A stretch of 64,000 nt of DNA, from positions 124,001 through 188,000 of the forward strand of contig NZ_MWQI01000007.1 in the NCBI RefSeq assembly GCF_002210345.1, read 5' to 3'. Shown here piece by piece: positions 10,906 to 20,047 of the stretch. The stretch comes from Fibrobacter sp. UWB4. Lineage in GTDB: Bacteria > Fibrobacterota > Fibrobacteria > Fibrobacterales > Fibrobacteraceae. The notes under the pieces were generated by a model that saw nothing but the letters and a program-made list of their open reading frames with translations, was not told the DNA's origin and did no database searches. A program made the position numbers and the translations under genes. Position 1 is the stretch's first letter, and the number at the start of each line of letters is the position of its first letter.

Positions 10906-11251
10906 GCTTTTGAATGCCGTTGTCGAACTCGACCTTAAACCACTTTTCTTCGATGATTTCGTAATCAGAACCGCCATTAAAGACGTTCGCGTTTCCGTAG
11001 ACTTCGTAGCCTTTGCGCATGGAAACAGGGCACACGAATTTTATGGATAGCTGCTTGCAGACTTCCTTGACGTCTTCTTCCGAGATGTTTTGACAGTCGG
11101 TGCTGTTGCAGAGCCTTGCGCTGATCTGCTTATTGAACTTGCGGAGCAAAAACGTGTAGCTCTTGAACGTGAATTCGGAGGATTCTTTTTCTTTGGCAAG
11201 GGCGTCCTCGCTACAAGAAATTGAACCTATGACGCTGTATTCGTAATCCAT
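10898..11251 (-). CDS. Small protein of unknown function
   Basis: A 117-residue protein that I do not recognise. It has no signal peptide or transmembrane segment, is mixed-charge, and contains five cysteines spread along the sequence. It is convergent with the hybrid kinase and overlaps its last 8 bp. Coding is plausible because the frame fills the gap, and its composition is protein-like (alternating hydrophobic and charged stretches, C-terminal WFKVEFDNGIQ). Nothing in the sequence indicates a function. Confidence 0.6.
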   Translation of the reverse strand: MDYEYSVIGSISCSEDALAKEKESSEFTFKSYTFLLRKFNKQISARLCNSTDCQNISEEDVKEVCKQLSIKFVCPVSMRKGYEVYGNANVFNGGSDYEIIEEKWFKVEFDNGIQKLI

Positions 11252-11372
11252 CGTCTATAAAGATAATAAAAAAGCCTGCTTTCGTTTTAGATCGATTGGG
11301 TGTATGCGAATATTTTTACTTCTTGTCAAAAACAGACATTATCTATTTGTATATTTGCAATGAGGTAAAAAG

Positions 11373-12503
11373 ATGGATATTTCTTTGATTGTTGCGGCTG
11401 TTGCTGTTATTGCCTTTGCGTTTGGTGCGTTGGCGGGGGCGCTTGTGATGCACAAAGTAGGGCGCTCGGTGCATGATGATCGCGAAGCTCTGTTCAATGC
11501 TGAACTTTCTGCGATGAAGTCTCAGTTTGAGGCGGTGTCGGCACGGCTCCTCAAGGAACGCAGTGAAGAATTTAAAGGAGAAAACCGTGAGCACATGGAA
11601 ATGATCACGAAGCCTTTGTTCAAGGAACTCGACAACATGCGCGAAATGCTTGGCCGCGCGAAAGAAGGCAATGACAAGAATATAGCGGAGCTGAATGGCG
11701 CTATCAAGACGATGGTGGAACAGTCCAGAAAACTCGGGCTTGATGCCGAAAACTTGGCCGATGCGCTCAAGAACCGTGGCAAGGTGCAAGGCGACTGGGG
11801 CGAGGTGGTGCTTTCGAATATTTTAAGCGATAGCGGTCTGCGTGAAAATCAGGAATATTTTGTGCAAAAGAGCTACACTGACGAAAATGGGCGCGAGTTG
11901 CGCCCGGATGTGGTTGTGAAGTGCTCCGACGGTTCGAATGTCATAGTCGATTCGAAGGTCTCGCTGACAGCTTATTCGGAATACGTCTCGGCGGAAAATG
12001 ACGAGGCTCGTGACGCGGCATGCAAGGAGAACTTGGCAAGCATCATGAAGCATGTCGATGAGCTTGCTGAAAAGAACTACCCGAAGGTCGTGCCGCATGC
12101 GGTACCGTATGTGCTCATGTTTGTGCCGAACGAAGGAAGCTATATTCTTGCGGTGAACAAGGACCCTGCCATTGCACAAAAGGCGTATCGCAAGGGCGTA
12201 CTGATTATCAATCCGACAAATCTGATGCTTGCGCTGAACTTGATTTTGCTGACCTGGCAGAATACGCGCCAGGAAGAAAATTGCGTAAATATCATGAAGA
12301 CAGCCGAAGGGCTTTACGAAAAGTTCTGCGGTTTTACGGACAACTTTGTAAAGGTTGGACGTCAGTTAAATACGGTGCAGACGGCTTATGCCGATGCGCT
12401 TGGGCAGCTGAAGGACGGCAAGGGCAATATTCTAAGCCGTTTTGAAACGATGAAGCAACTAGGGATCGCAAGCGCCAAGACAGTGAATGAAAAGTTGAAA
12501 TAA
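11373..12503 (+). CDS. rmuC: RmuC family DNA recombination protein
   Basis: A 376-residue protein with one N-terminal transmembrane helix (residues 4-27), then a charged coiled-coil stretch (about 45-135), then the RmuC nuclease-fold core. The core shows QGDWGEVVLSNIL, the RPDVVVKCSDG...VIVDSKVSL block (candidate acidic/lysine active site of a PD-(D/E)XK-like fold) and FVPNEGSYILAV. RmuC family proteins limit inversions at short inverted repeats and act in DNA repair. A ribosome-binding site GAGG precedes the ATG. It heads a plus-strand block with sbcD and sbcC, which supports a DNA-processing role. Confidence 0.9.
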   Translation: MDISLIVAAVAVIAFAFGALAGALVMHKVGRSVHDDREALFNAELSAMKSQFEAVSARLLKERSEEFKGENREHMEMITKPLFKELDNMREMLGRAKEGNDKNIAELNGAIKTMVEQSRKLGLDAENLADALKNRGKVQGDWGEVVLSNILSDSGLRENQEYFVQKSYTDENGRELRPDVVVKCSDGSNVIVDSKVSLTAYSEYVSAENDEARDAACKENLASIMKHVDELAEKNYPKVVPHAVPYVLMFVPNEGSYILAVNKDPAIAQKAYRKGVLIINPTNLMLALNLILLTWQNTRQEENCVNIMKTAEGLYEKFCGFTDNFVKVGRQLNTVQTAYADALGQLKDGKGNILSRFETMKQLGIASAKTVNEKLK

Positions 12504-12555
12504 TATATTGGGCGATTTAAAAAAGTATCTTTGTCTTGAGTAGAGGCGTTTTTAC

Positions 12556-13887
12556 ATGAAATTTATCCATACCGCAGACTGGCATCTTGGCAATACGATG
12601 CATGACATTGACCGCGCAGAAGAAACGGGCGCATTTTTTAATTGGCTGAAATGTGAAATTGAATCTGCCGGTGCGCAGGCCCTTGTCATTGCGGGCGATA
12701 TCTTTGATGTGGTAAATCCTTCGAACATTGCAAAGACGCAATATTACCGTTTTTTGGCATCGCTCTTGAATACTCGCTGTACCAATGTGATTGTCGTGGG
12801 CGGCAATCATGATTCCGGAACGCTTCTCGATGCGCCGGCGGGCATTCTTGATGCGCTGAACATAAAAGTTGTGGGTTCCATTAACAATCGCAAGGTTGAA
12901 GATCTGGTGATAGAACTCAAGGATGGCGGCGGCGATATCATTGGCATTTGCTGTGCCGTGCCGTTCATGCGCAATCTGGAACTGGAACAGTTTTATAAGG
13001 CGAGCGGGCAACGCGGATCTGGCGAAAGCGCCGATGCTGTATCTGACGAGGATTTACTGAAGCGCCTTTATGCAGATGCGTACCGTTGTGCACTTGAGTT
13101 GCGTGGCGATCGTAACATCCCGATTATTGCAACGGGGCATTTGTACGCATCGAAACTTTCAGGTCGCGAAAACGATGGGAGTGAATCTGCTGCGGAACTT
13201 GCAAATGTTGAAAATGTAGCGCTTCCTGAAAATTCTGTTGACGATGGCGTTCGCGAAGTGATTGGAACACTTGGCAATGTCGATGTTTCGACGTTCCCGG
13301 ACGGGCTCGATTATGTGGCGCTGGGGCATATCCATTATACGTCAATGGTCGCCAAGAATCCGAAAGTGCGCTATTCGGGTTCTCCGTTCGTGATGGGCTT
13401 TGATGAATCGTATTGCAAACGCTATGTTCTTTGCGTTGATGCTCAACCGAATGTACCCCCGGCTGTCGAAAAAGTTTTGGTGCCGCAGACGATGCGGTTT
13501 GAACAGTTCAAGGGAAACGTGGAATCGCTCAAGCGCGACTTGCGCAATCTTGAAAAGGAACTGCTTCAAAATCCGGTGGAAACGTACGTTGATTTGCTTT
13601 TGACCTCTGGCGATTTTGTGAGCCTGAATGAAGCGCTCGAAGCCGAAGAAGCCGGCAAGCATTTTGTGGTCAAGCGCCACCGCATTTCGCGTGATGTTTT
13701 GCGCAGCGCGAATGCGTTTGATGAATGCGTGGAATCGACAAAGCAATACACGAAAGAAGATTATTTCAGAATGCTAATCGCCTCGAATGCAGAAGAAAGT
13801 GACGATTCCGAAGTTGTGAAAAGCCAGTACGACAAGTTTATTGGTCTGTTTAACGAAGCTGTGGCGAAAGCGCATGAGAACGCATAA
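12556..13887 (+). CDS. sbcD: SbcD, nuclease subunit of the SbcCD (Mre11-Rad50) complex
   Basis: A 443-residue metallophosphoesterase. The N-terminus MKFIHTADWHLGN holds the DxH metal ligands. VIAGDIFDVVNPS supplies the GDxxD motif and VGGNHDSGT the GNHD motif. GHLYA and ALGHIH provide the later metal-ligand histidines. It is the Mn-dependent nuclease that, with SbcC, opens hairpins and cleaves protein-blocked DNA ends. The sbcC ATG follows 9 bp after the stop with a GAGGG ribosome-binding site, so the pair is an operon. The length is in the family's normal range with a C-terminal capping region. Confidence 0.95.
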   Translation: MKFIHTADWHLGNTMHDIDRAEETGAFFNWLKCEIESAGAQALVIAGDIFDVVNPSNIAKTQYYRFLASLLNTRCTNVIVVGGNHDSGTLLDAPAGILDALNIKVVGSINNRKVEDLVIELKDGGGDIIGICCAVPFMRNLELEQFYKASGQRGSGESADAVSDEDLLKRLYADAYRCALELRGDRNIPIIATGHLYASKLSGRENDGSESAAELANVENVALPENSVDDGVREVIGTLGNVDVSTFPDGLDYVALGHIHYTSMVAKNPKVRYSGSPFVMGFDESYCKRYVLCVDAQPNVPPAVEKVLVPQTMRFEQFKGNVESLKRDLRNLEKELLQNPVETYVDLLLTSGDFVSLNEALEAEEAGKHFVVKRHRISRDVLRSANAFDECVESTKQYTKEDYFRMLIASNAEESDDSEVVKSQYDKFIGLFNEAVAKAHENA

Positions 13888-13896
13888 GAGGGACCG

Positions 13897-16800
13897 ATGA
13901 AGATTAAGAAGATCGAGTTTTGCAATATTAATTCCCTTGCGGGCGAATGGACGATTGATTTTGAATCTCCTGATTTTGCAAATAGCGGCATGTTCTGCAT
14001 TTCGGGCCCGACAGGTTCTGGAAAGACCTCGATTCTTGATGCAATTTGCCTTGGACTTTACGGCAAGACGCCGCGCTTGGGCGCCATCGTTGGTGATTCC
14101 AACGAGGTGATGACCTATGGTTCCAAGAGCTGCTATGCAAAGGTAATTTTTGAATGTGGCGGAAACATTTATTCGGCGCACTGGAGCCAGCACCGCTCTT
14201 CGAGAACGAATAAGCTGCAAAAGTATTCCTGGGCGCTCTCGAATGAAACGACGCACACCGTAGAAGCGTCTTTTTCAAAGCAGTCTGAAATTGAATCGAC
14301 GATGACGCGCGTAATCGGGCTTGACTTTGGACAGTTCACCAAGTCCATGATGCTTGCGCAAGGCGAATTCAACAAGTTCTTGAAATGCAATGAAAATGAA
14401 CGTGCTGCCATTCTCGAAAAGCTGACGGGCGATAGCATTTACAGAAAAATTGCCGTCGCCGTTCACGATTTGTACGCAAACGCCAATAAGGCTGTCGAAG
14501 ATGTTGAAAACAAGATGGGTGCGGTCGCCTTGCTGAGTGAAGAAGAACTTGCTGAACTGAATTCAAAAATTGAGACAGCCTCGTCGCAAAAAGAATCGCT
14601 TGCTCTTGATGAAAAACGCTTTGGCGATATTTGCATTTGGTTCGAGAATCTGCACAACATTGAATCGCTTTTGCAAAAGGCGAAAGGCGGGCTAGAAATT
14701 GCCGAACGCGAAAAGGCGGGATTCGAGCCGAATCGCGAAAGGCTCGAACGCGCCTTGTGCGCGCAGGAAGTTGAATCGTCGTATGCCGAATTCAATTCCG
14801 TGCGCGGAAATCTTGAACGCATGAAAACGCAACTCGGCGAATGCAATGGTAAGCTCCCGGTTGCTGGAGCCAATCTCGAAAAAGCTTCGAAGGATAGCGG
14901 TGAAAAACAGGCTTCGTTCGAAAAGTGCAAAGCGGACTATTCTGCGAGTGAAACCCTCTGGCAGCAGGTTTCTACGTTGGATGGCGATATTCGAAATGCC
15001 CGTGCGCAGTTGAAAAATGCAGAGACGGATGCTACGAAAGTTGAATCGGAAATTGTGGCGATTCAAGCGAGAATCAAGGAGTTCGGCCTTAGAATTTCTG
15101 AAAATGAAACGGCGCTAAAGAGAGTCGAATCGTATATCGCAGAAAACGGCAAGGACGAAACGATTGATGGATTGCTTTCGCTCCTGAAATCGCAGGTTGC
15201 GGAATGGAAAGCCGAAAAATCGACGGTTGCCGAAGCTTTGCGAAAGCTTGAATCTCAAAAAAATGCATTGCAAGAGTTTGACGGTGCTTGCGAACGGCAA
15301 AAGCAGAAACTGGGCGCATTGCGAAATTACCTGACGGAGCACCAGATTGATGCGGATCTTGTGAACCTTTTGCCCGAATTGAACGGCTATGCCAACGATG
15401 TGGAACGTCACCACAATGAATCGTCGCGTTTGCAGGGCGAGATTGAATCTAGACAGGCTGAAACCTCAAACCTCTCTGGCGAACGTGAAAAAATGCAAGC
15501 GAGTTTAGCGGCGCTCCTGAACGAAAAGGAGACCGTTATTCAAAGCGACATCCCGGTTGTTGTTGCGGAACTTCGCCGTACCCTGAAACCGGGCGAGCCT
15601 TGCCCTGTTTGCGGTTCGCGGGAACACCTGTCGTGCGAGGATTCGGCGGCGATTGAAAATGGCGCTGACCGCCTAAACGATTTTGCAGATAAGTTGCGTA
15701 AAATCAATGGCGAAATGGAAAAAGTCCAGCGCTTGCTAGATGGCCTGGCTGCACGTGAGCAGAACCTCAATGATGCGCTTTGTGAGCTTGCCGAAAGACA
15801 GAAAGTCGAAAAGGCTGCGGAAGCGTCTGCGATTAAGCTTTTGGATTTCAGGCTTGAACCGTGGCGAATCTCGGCGAATCTCGAAAGCGCGAATCTCGAA
15901 AACGACAAGGCGAATTTTGAAAATGCGACTCCTGAAAACATTCGCGGAATTTTGCAGAACTTGCAGACGCTTAAGACAACGTATCTGCAAAAAAAGGAAA
16001 GCGCGGATGACTTGCAGAACAAGGTCAACAATGATGTGGTTGATCGAGCAAAGCTTGCGGGCGAGTTGAGCATCGTCGAAGATGCGGTCAAGAAATCGCA
16101 GGACAAATCGCAAAGCCTTTCGCAGAAAATCGAAGCTTCGCTTTCGCCGTGGTTCCCGGATATCCACATGGAAGATGTGGATGATTCGCTTCTCGAACTT
16201 GAAAAGAAGAATACCTGGTGGAAAAAGGCGCAGGAGAAAAAAGTCAGGGTTGAAGGCGAATTGGAAAAAGACCGCTCAGGTGTGGATCAGCACAAGGAAC
16301 ATCTTGAACAGGCGCAGTCGAGACTCGATGAATCCAAGCGCAAGCTAGACGGCCTTCGTGAAAATCTCGCCACGCTCGAAAAGAACCGCAAGGAACTCTT
16401 TGGCGAAAAATCTGTGGACGACGAACGTCACAAGGCGAGAACTTTGCGGGATTCTGCTGAACGTATGGCCAATGATGCCCGCCGCCTAGAACAGCAAATG
16501 CGCGAAGCGAAAATTGCGCTTGACAATTCCATCGCAGAACTGAACCGCCACATTGCAGATGTTGAACCGAAACTTGCAGAACTTCACAAACAGTTCCTCG
16601 ATAATCTCGCATCGAAATCTTTTGCAGACGAACAGGAATTCTTGGCATCAAAGCTCCCGGAATCGGAACGCAAAATGCTCCAGCAAAAGCAAAAGTCTGT
16701 GGACGATAACTTGACAACGGCGCAAACGTCGGTCAAGAATTTTAAGGACCAGCTGGCAGAACATTTGCAGAAGCGCAACTTCGAGGAATCCGAAGATGCG

Positions 16801-17484
16801 GCAAAGCAGAATTGCGATGATGCGAAATCCAAGCTGAACGAATGCACCGTCAATCTTGCGACCTGGATAGCGCAGAAAAATAGCGATGTGCAGCAACGCC
16901 GAAAGTTTAGCGATATGCAGGCGGAACTTTCTCTACTCAAGTCCAAGCGAAACGACTGGGAACAGATGCAGCGCTGGTTTAACGGCAACAGGCTCGATAC
17001 AGGCAACGGCGATGTGTTTGTCAAGTTTATCCAGACCATCACGCTCCGCAATTTGCTGAAAATTGCAAACGGCTATTTGCGCGACATGTTCCCGCGTTAC
17101 GAGATGGTGACTGAACCCAATACGCTCAACATCCAGCTCGTGGACCATGACAATAGCGATGCTGTTCGCCCGATCGACAACATCTCCGGTGGCGAAGGAT
17201 TCCTCGTGAGCCTCTCCTTGGCGCTTGGAATTTCGACGCTCGCGAGTCGCAATGTGCGCATCGATTCCATGTTCCTTGATGAAGGCTTTGGAACGCTTGA
17301 TGCCAAGATGCTCCAGGAAACGGTCATCGTGCTCCAGAAAATGCAGCAGGAGAAAGGCAAGCTCCTGGGAGTCATTACGCATGTTGATTTGGTCAAGAGC
17401 GAACTGCCCACACATATTGAGGTCACTCCTTGCGGAGGACGGAGCGTTCTCTCTGGCGCGGGTGTCGTATCATCCCGGCCTTAA
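13897..17484 (+). CDS. sbcC: SbcC, SMC-like ATPase subunit of SbcCD
   Basis: A 1195-residue SMC-type ATPase. Walker A is GPTGSGKTS at residues 37-45, and the Q-loop region MLAQGEFNKFL follows. Two long coiled-coil arms flank a zinc hook with CPVC at residues 569-572 (GEPCPVCGSREH). The C-terminal ABC half has signature NISGGEGFLVSL and Walker B DSMFLDEGFGTLD. It is the Rad50 equivalent and clamps DNA ends for SbcD. Oddity: the last residues (GAGVVSSRP) and the stop codon lie inside a short inverted repeat (17468-17492), so the extreme C-terminus appears to be derived from a repeat element. Confidence 0.95.
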   Translation: MKIKKIEFCNINSLAGEWTIDFESPDFANSGMFCISGPTGSGKTSILDAICLGLYGKTPRLGAIVGDSNEVMTYGSKSCYAKVIFECGGNIYSAHWSQHRSSRTNKLQKYSWALSNETTHTVEASFSKQSEIESTMTRVIGLDFGQFTKSMMLAQGEFNKFLKCNENERAAILEKLTGDSIYRKIAVAVHDLYANANKAVEDVENKMGAVALLSEEELAELNSKIETASSQKESLALDEKRFGDICIWFENLHNIESLLQKAKGGLEIAEREKAGFEPNRERLERALCAQEVESSYAEFNSVRGNLERMKTQLGECNGKLPVAGANLEKASKDSGEKQASFEKCKADYSASETLWQQVSTLDGDIRNARAQLKNAETDATKVESEIVAIQARIKEFGLRISENETALKRVESYIAENGKDETIDGLLSLLKSQVAEWKAEKSTVAEALRKLESQKNALQEFDGACERQKQKLGALRNYLTEHQIDADLVNLLPELNGYANDVERHHNESSRLQGEIESRQAETSNLSGEREKMQASLAALLNEKETVIQSDIPVVVAELRRTLKPGEPCPVCGSREHLSCEDSAAIENGADRLNDFADKLRKINGEMEKVQRLLDGLAAREQNLNDALCELAERQKVEKAAEASAIKLLDFRLEPWRISANLESANLENDKANFENATPENIRGILQNLQTLKTTYLQKKESADDLQNKVNNDVVDRAKLAGELSIVEDAVKKSQDKSQSLSQKIEASLSPWFPDIHMEDVDDSLLELEKKNTWWKKAQEKKVRVEGELEKDRSGVDQHKEHLEQAQSRLDESKRKLDGLRENLATLEKNRKELFGEKSVDDERHKARTLRDSAERMANDARRLEQQMREAKIALDNSIAELNRHIADVEPKLAELHKQFLDNLASKSFADEQEFLASKLPESERKMLQQKQKSVDDNLTTAQTSVKNFKDQLAEHLQKRNFEESEDAAKQNCDDAKSKLNECTVNLATWIAQKNSDVQQRRKFSDMQAELSLLKSKRNDWEQMQRWFNGNRLDTGNGDVFVKFIQTITLRNLLKIANGYLRDMFPRYEMVTEPNTLNIQLVDHDNSDAVRPIDNISGGEGFLVSLSLALGISTLASRNVRIDSMFLDEGFGTLDAKMLQETVIVLQKMQQEKGKLLGVITHVDLVKSELPTHIEVTPCGGRSVLSGAGVVSSRP

Positions 17485-17492
17485 GCCGGAAA
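17468..17492. repeat. REP-like inverted repeat at the sbcC 3' end
   Basis: CATCCCGGC and GCCGGAAAC arms surround a CTTAA centre, matching the window's REP-like family. The sbcC TAA stop is the centre of the palindrome. Confidence 0.6.
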
Positions 17493-17538
17493 CTGTGAAA
17501 TTAACTATAATATATTTGAATTTGTCGGGAGCATTTTT

Positions 17539-19185
17539 ATGAATTTTAATGGTTTGATTAAAGGCGCTTGGTCGAATGGCATCGCCAAGAAGCTCTTGAT
17601 TTTGCTTGGCTTGTCCTTGATTATTTTTGTCGTGGGCGTTTTGCTTGGCTCATGGGTGCTTGGCGAAAAGACGCTTGGCTGGAAGGGGTTCCTGTCTGGC
17701 TACGTTGTTTTTGCGGTGCTCTTTATCAGCGTCATCATCAATGTTTTCAAGAATACGTCCGAGTCTATGCGCGAGGGGAAAAAACATGTTGATGTGCGTG
17801 GCCATGTGCTTGTGCTTGGCGCAGGACACCAGCTCAAAAGTATCTTGCGTGTGCTCAAGGGCGATAAGCGCCCGGTTGTTGTCGTGAGCCGCCGTGATAT
17901 CGATGGGCATTTTATCCATTACAAAAAGGATTACGAAAACGAAGAGGATTTGCTCTTTGCTGGGGCGCTCCTGGCGGATCAGATTCTTGTGATTGGCGAA
18001 GACGGCCCGGAACGCGATTCCCGGAATTTACATTGCATCGAGGTGCTGCGAAACATCACGGAAAAAGCTCCGCGCGACATCCATTGCCATCTGTTGTTGA
18101 GTGAACCGTCGTCTTCTGAAATCTTGTGGTATTTGAAGGCGCCTGAACAGAGCAAGGGCCATTTGCTTGTCGATGTTTTTAATGAATATGAATTCATGTC
18201 GGAACAGTTGCTTGTGGGCACGGATTTTTTGCCGGCTATCCGCGAGCCGGAAAATGAACGCTTGCATGTGGTGCTGATTGGCACTGGGCCGATTGCGCAG
18301 GCGGTTGCCTTTGAGGTCGCGAATATTTGCCATTATCCGAATTACAGCCGCACGAATTTAAAGACCTGCATCACGTTCGTCGATGAAGATTGCGAAAAGT
18401 GGGTGGACCGCCTTGTGGTTTCGCGCATGGGGCTTTTCAGGCTCTCGAAGTACACCTATGTCGATGCGAATGGTAACAAAGTAACTCACGAGCCGGAGAC
18501 TGCGCGTGGCGACTATCTCGATGTGGAATGGAACTTTGTCGATGCCTACTGCGAAGCGGACTTGGCACGTAACTTTATTGCAGCCGTCGCCGCAAGCCCC
18601 AAGGAACGCCTTGTCGTGTGCATCTGTAAGGAAGACGCTTCCAAGGCTATTTCGACGCTTGTGCATTTACCACGTGCCGTTTATGACAATGCCGACATTG
18701 CCGTCTATTGGCGCGAAGCGAATGACGATATCATCAAGCGCATCAACGAAAGCGGGATGTATGGCTATGTGCGCATCATGGGTGACATTGATGAAATGAA
18801 GGAGTTTGTGCATTCCAAGCGTGTAGAACGCGGGCAGCGCGCAAACTACGTCCGCGAACGCCACCTGAATCCCGATACGCGTGATACCGAAGAGAAAATG
18901 TGGTATCGCTTGAGCGAGGCGGATAAGACCTCCGCCATTTACTGTGCGAACGCACTCCCGCTCCGCAAGCGTTGCTTTGAAATTTTGGGCGATGACTACC
19001 TCATCCGCGAAGCGGAACATCGCCGTTGGATGATGTCCATGCTCTTGATGGGGTACCGCTCGGGGCCTACCGATGAACGCACGTTTACGCGTCACGATAT
19101 CATCCCGTTCGAGCGCTTGCCGGAAGATCAAAAGTCAAAAGATTCGTACATTCTCGAGAATGCCGAATACATTATGAACGGTTAG
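17539..19185 (+). CDS. Membrane-anchored TrkA-like Rossmann protein with C-terminal RyR domain
   Basis: A 548-residue protein. Two transmembrane helices (about 18-41 and 47-68) anchor two Rossmann-like segments beginning HVLVLGAGHQLKSI and LHVVLIGTGPIAQAVAFEV, resembling TrkA-N/RCK NAD-binding units. The last 60 residues (490-548) read AEHRRWMMSMLLMGYRSG...IIPFERLP, which fits the RyR (ryanodine receptor repeat) domain found in some bacterial proteins. This combination suggests a ligand-gated channel or a nucleotide-sensing membrane effector; that is inference. A TATAAT box about 30 bp upstream suggests its own promoter. The gene sits directly after sbcC. Confidence 0.75.
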   Translation: MNFNGLIKGAWSNGIAKKLLILLGLSLIIFVVGVLLGSWVLGEKTLGWKGFLSGYVVFAVLFISVIINVFKNTSESMREGKKHVDVRGHVLVLGAGHQLKSILRVLKGDKRPVVVVSRRDIDGHFIHYKKDYENEEDLLFAGALLADQILVIGEDGPERDSRNLHCIEVLRNITEKAPRDIHCHLLLSEPSSSEILWYLKAPEQSKGHLLVDVFNEYEFMSEQLLVGTDFLPAIREPENERLHVVLIGTGPIAQAVAFEVANICHYPNYSRTNLKTCITFVDEDCEKWVDRLVVSRMGLFRLSKYTYVDANGNKVTHEPETARGDYLDVEWNFVDAYCEADLARNFIAAVAASPKERLVVCICKEDASKAISTLVHLPRAVYDNADIAVYWREANDDIIKRINESGMYGYVRIMGDIDEMKEFVHSKRVERGQRANYVRERHLNPDTRDTEEKMWYRLSEADKTSAIYCANALPLRKRCFEILGDDYLIREAEHRRWMMSMLLMGYRSGPTDERTFTRHDIIPFERLPEDQKSKDSYILENAEYIMNG

Positions 19186-19192
19186 TTTGCAA

Positions 19193-19225
19193 CAAAAAAG
19201 CCTCCGCTTTTGCGGAGGCCTTTTC
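19193..19225. terminator. Bidirectional terminator
   Basis: A perfect 8-bp stem GCCTCCGC/GCGGAGGC with a TTTT loop is flanked by an A run and a T run, so it can end transcription from both convergent genes. Confidence 0.9.
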
Positions 19226-19262
19226 AAATACTTGCACGTTTATGTCTGTGCAATCCTGAGAG

Positions 19263-19880
19263 TTACTGGATGCGGATGTTCACGCGGCGGTATTCTTCTC
19301 TGGAACCGTACTTGAACTTCTTGAACATGCGCTTGCCATACCACTTGGCCGTGATCTTGGAAGCCGGGATGTACTTCGAGAATTCAGCCTTGACGGTTTC
19401 AGCACGGCGCTGAGAGAGTTCGTCGTTGTAAGCGACAGAGCCGAGGTCGCAGGTGTAGCCTTCTACGAGGAGAGATGCTGCATCGACGTTGGTCTGGGCG
19501 AACTTGGAACCGAGTGTAGCGATGACTGCACGGCCTTCGCTGCTGAGTTCGGCACTGGCGAGTTCGAACATACTGCTTACGTTCGGGAATTCGATTGAGG
19601 TGGCCTGGCCGTTTTCAACCTTGGCGAATGCGTCGTTGAGGAATGCTTCTACTTCGCTGTTGGTGGTCAAGAATACCTGAGAGTTGTTCTTGGCGGCTGC
19701 AAACTTGGAGAAGTCAAACGGTGCCGGCTGTTCTGGTTCCGGTGCCGGGGCTTCGACCTTGGCCGGTTCCGGCTGCTTGACCGGAGCTGCCTTTTCAGAT
19801 TTCTTGTCGCCGCAGGCAACGAGCACAGCAAGCGAGATGGCGACCGGAAGAATACGACCAATTGTTTTTACCAGATTCAT
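19263..19880 (-). CDS. OmpA-family lipoprotein (peptidoglycan-binding)
   Basis: A 205-residue lipoprotein: signal peptide with lipobox LVAC near residues 20-23, then a Pro/Glu/Ala-rich linker (about 30-55) and a C-terminal OmpA-like domain. The domain shows the family core VEGYTCDLG...YNDELSQRRAETVKAEF, the site that contacts diaminopimelate, and ends RRVNIRIQ. The usual NxxLSxxRA motif is present as NDELSQRRA. It should tether the outer membrane to the wall. Monocistronic: a terminator lies on each side, and an AT-rich promoter region lies upstream. Confidence 0.88.
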   Translation of the reverse strand: MNLVKTIGRILPVAISLAVLVACGDKKSEKAAPVKQPEPAKVEAPAPEPEQPAPFDFSKFAAAKNNSQVFLTTNSEVEAFLNDAFAKVENGQATSIEFPNVSSMFELASAELSSEGRAVIATLGSKFAQTNVDAASLLVEGYTCDLGSVAYNDELSQRRAETVKAEFSKYIPASKITAKWYGKRMFKKFKYGSREEYRRVNIRIQ

Positions 19881-19971
19881 TATAAAACCTCCGATTGAAA
19901 AGTGGTATAATCCTTGGATCGCTTTTTAATATAAGTAAAAAAAGCTGAAGAGGTAATTTTTTTTTATTTGT

Positions 19972-20005
19972 ACAAAAAAAATTCGCCTTTTTAGACGAAT
20001 TTTTA
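19972..20005 (-). terminator. Rho-independent terminator after pyrC
   Basis: On the minus strand an AAATTCG/CGAATTT stem is followed by an eight-T run, placed about 45 bp after the pyrC stop. Confidence 0.8.
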
Positions 20006-20047
20006 TATGAAATTTGGGCGTCTTGTTAGAAAAAGTAGCCTAAAACG

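Noticed and set aside
8560-10977. Two antisense ORFs of about 400 codons opposite the hybrid kinase
   Set aside because: The plus-strand frame has clear kinase and receiver motifs throughout; the antisense products are rich in His/Arg/Ile with no recognisable domain, typical of shadow frames.
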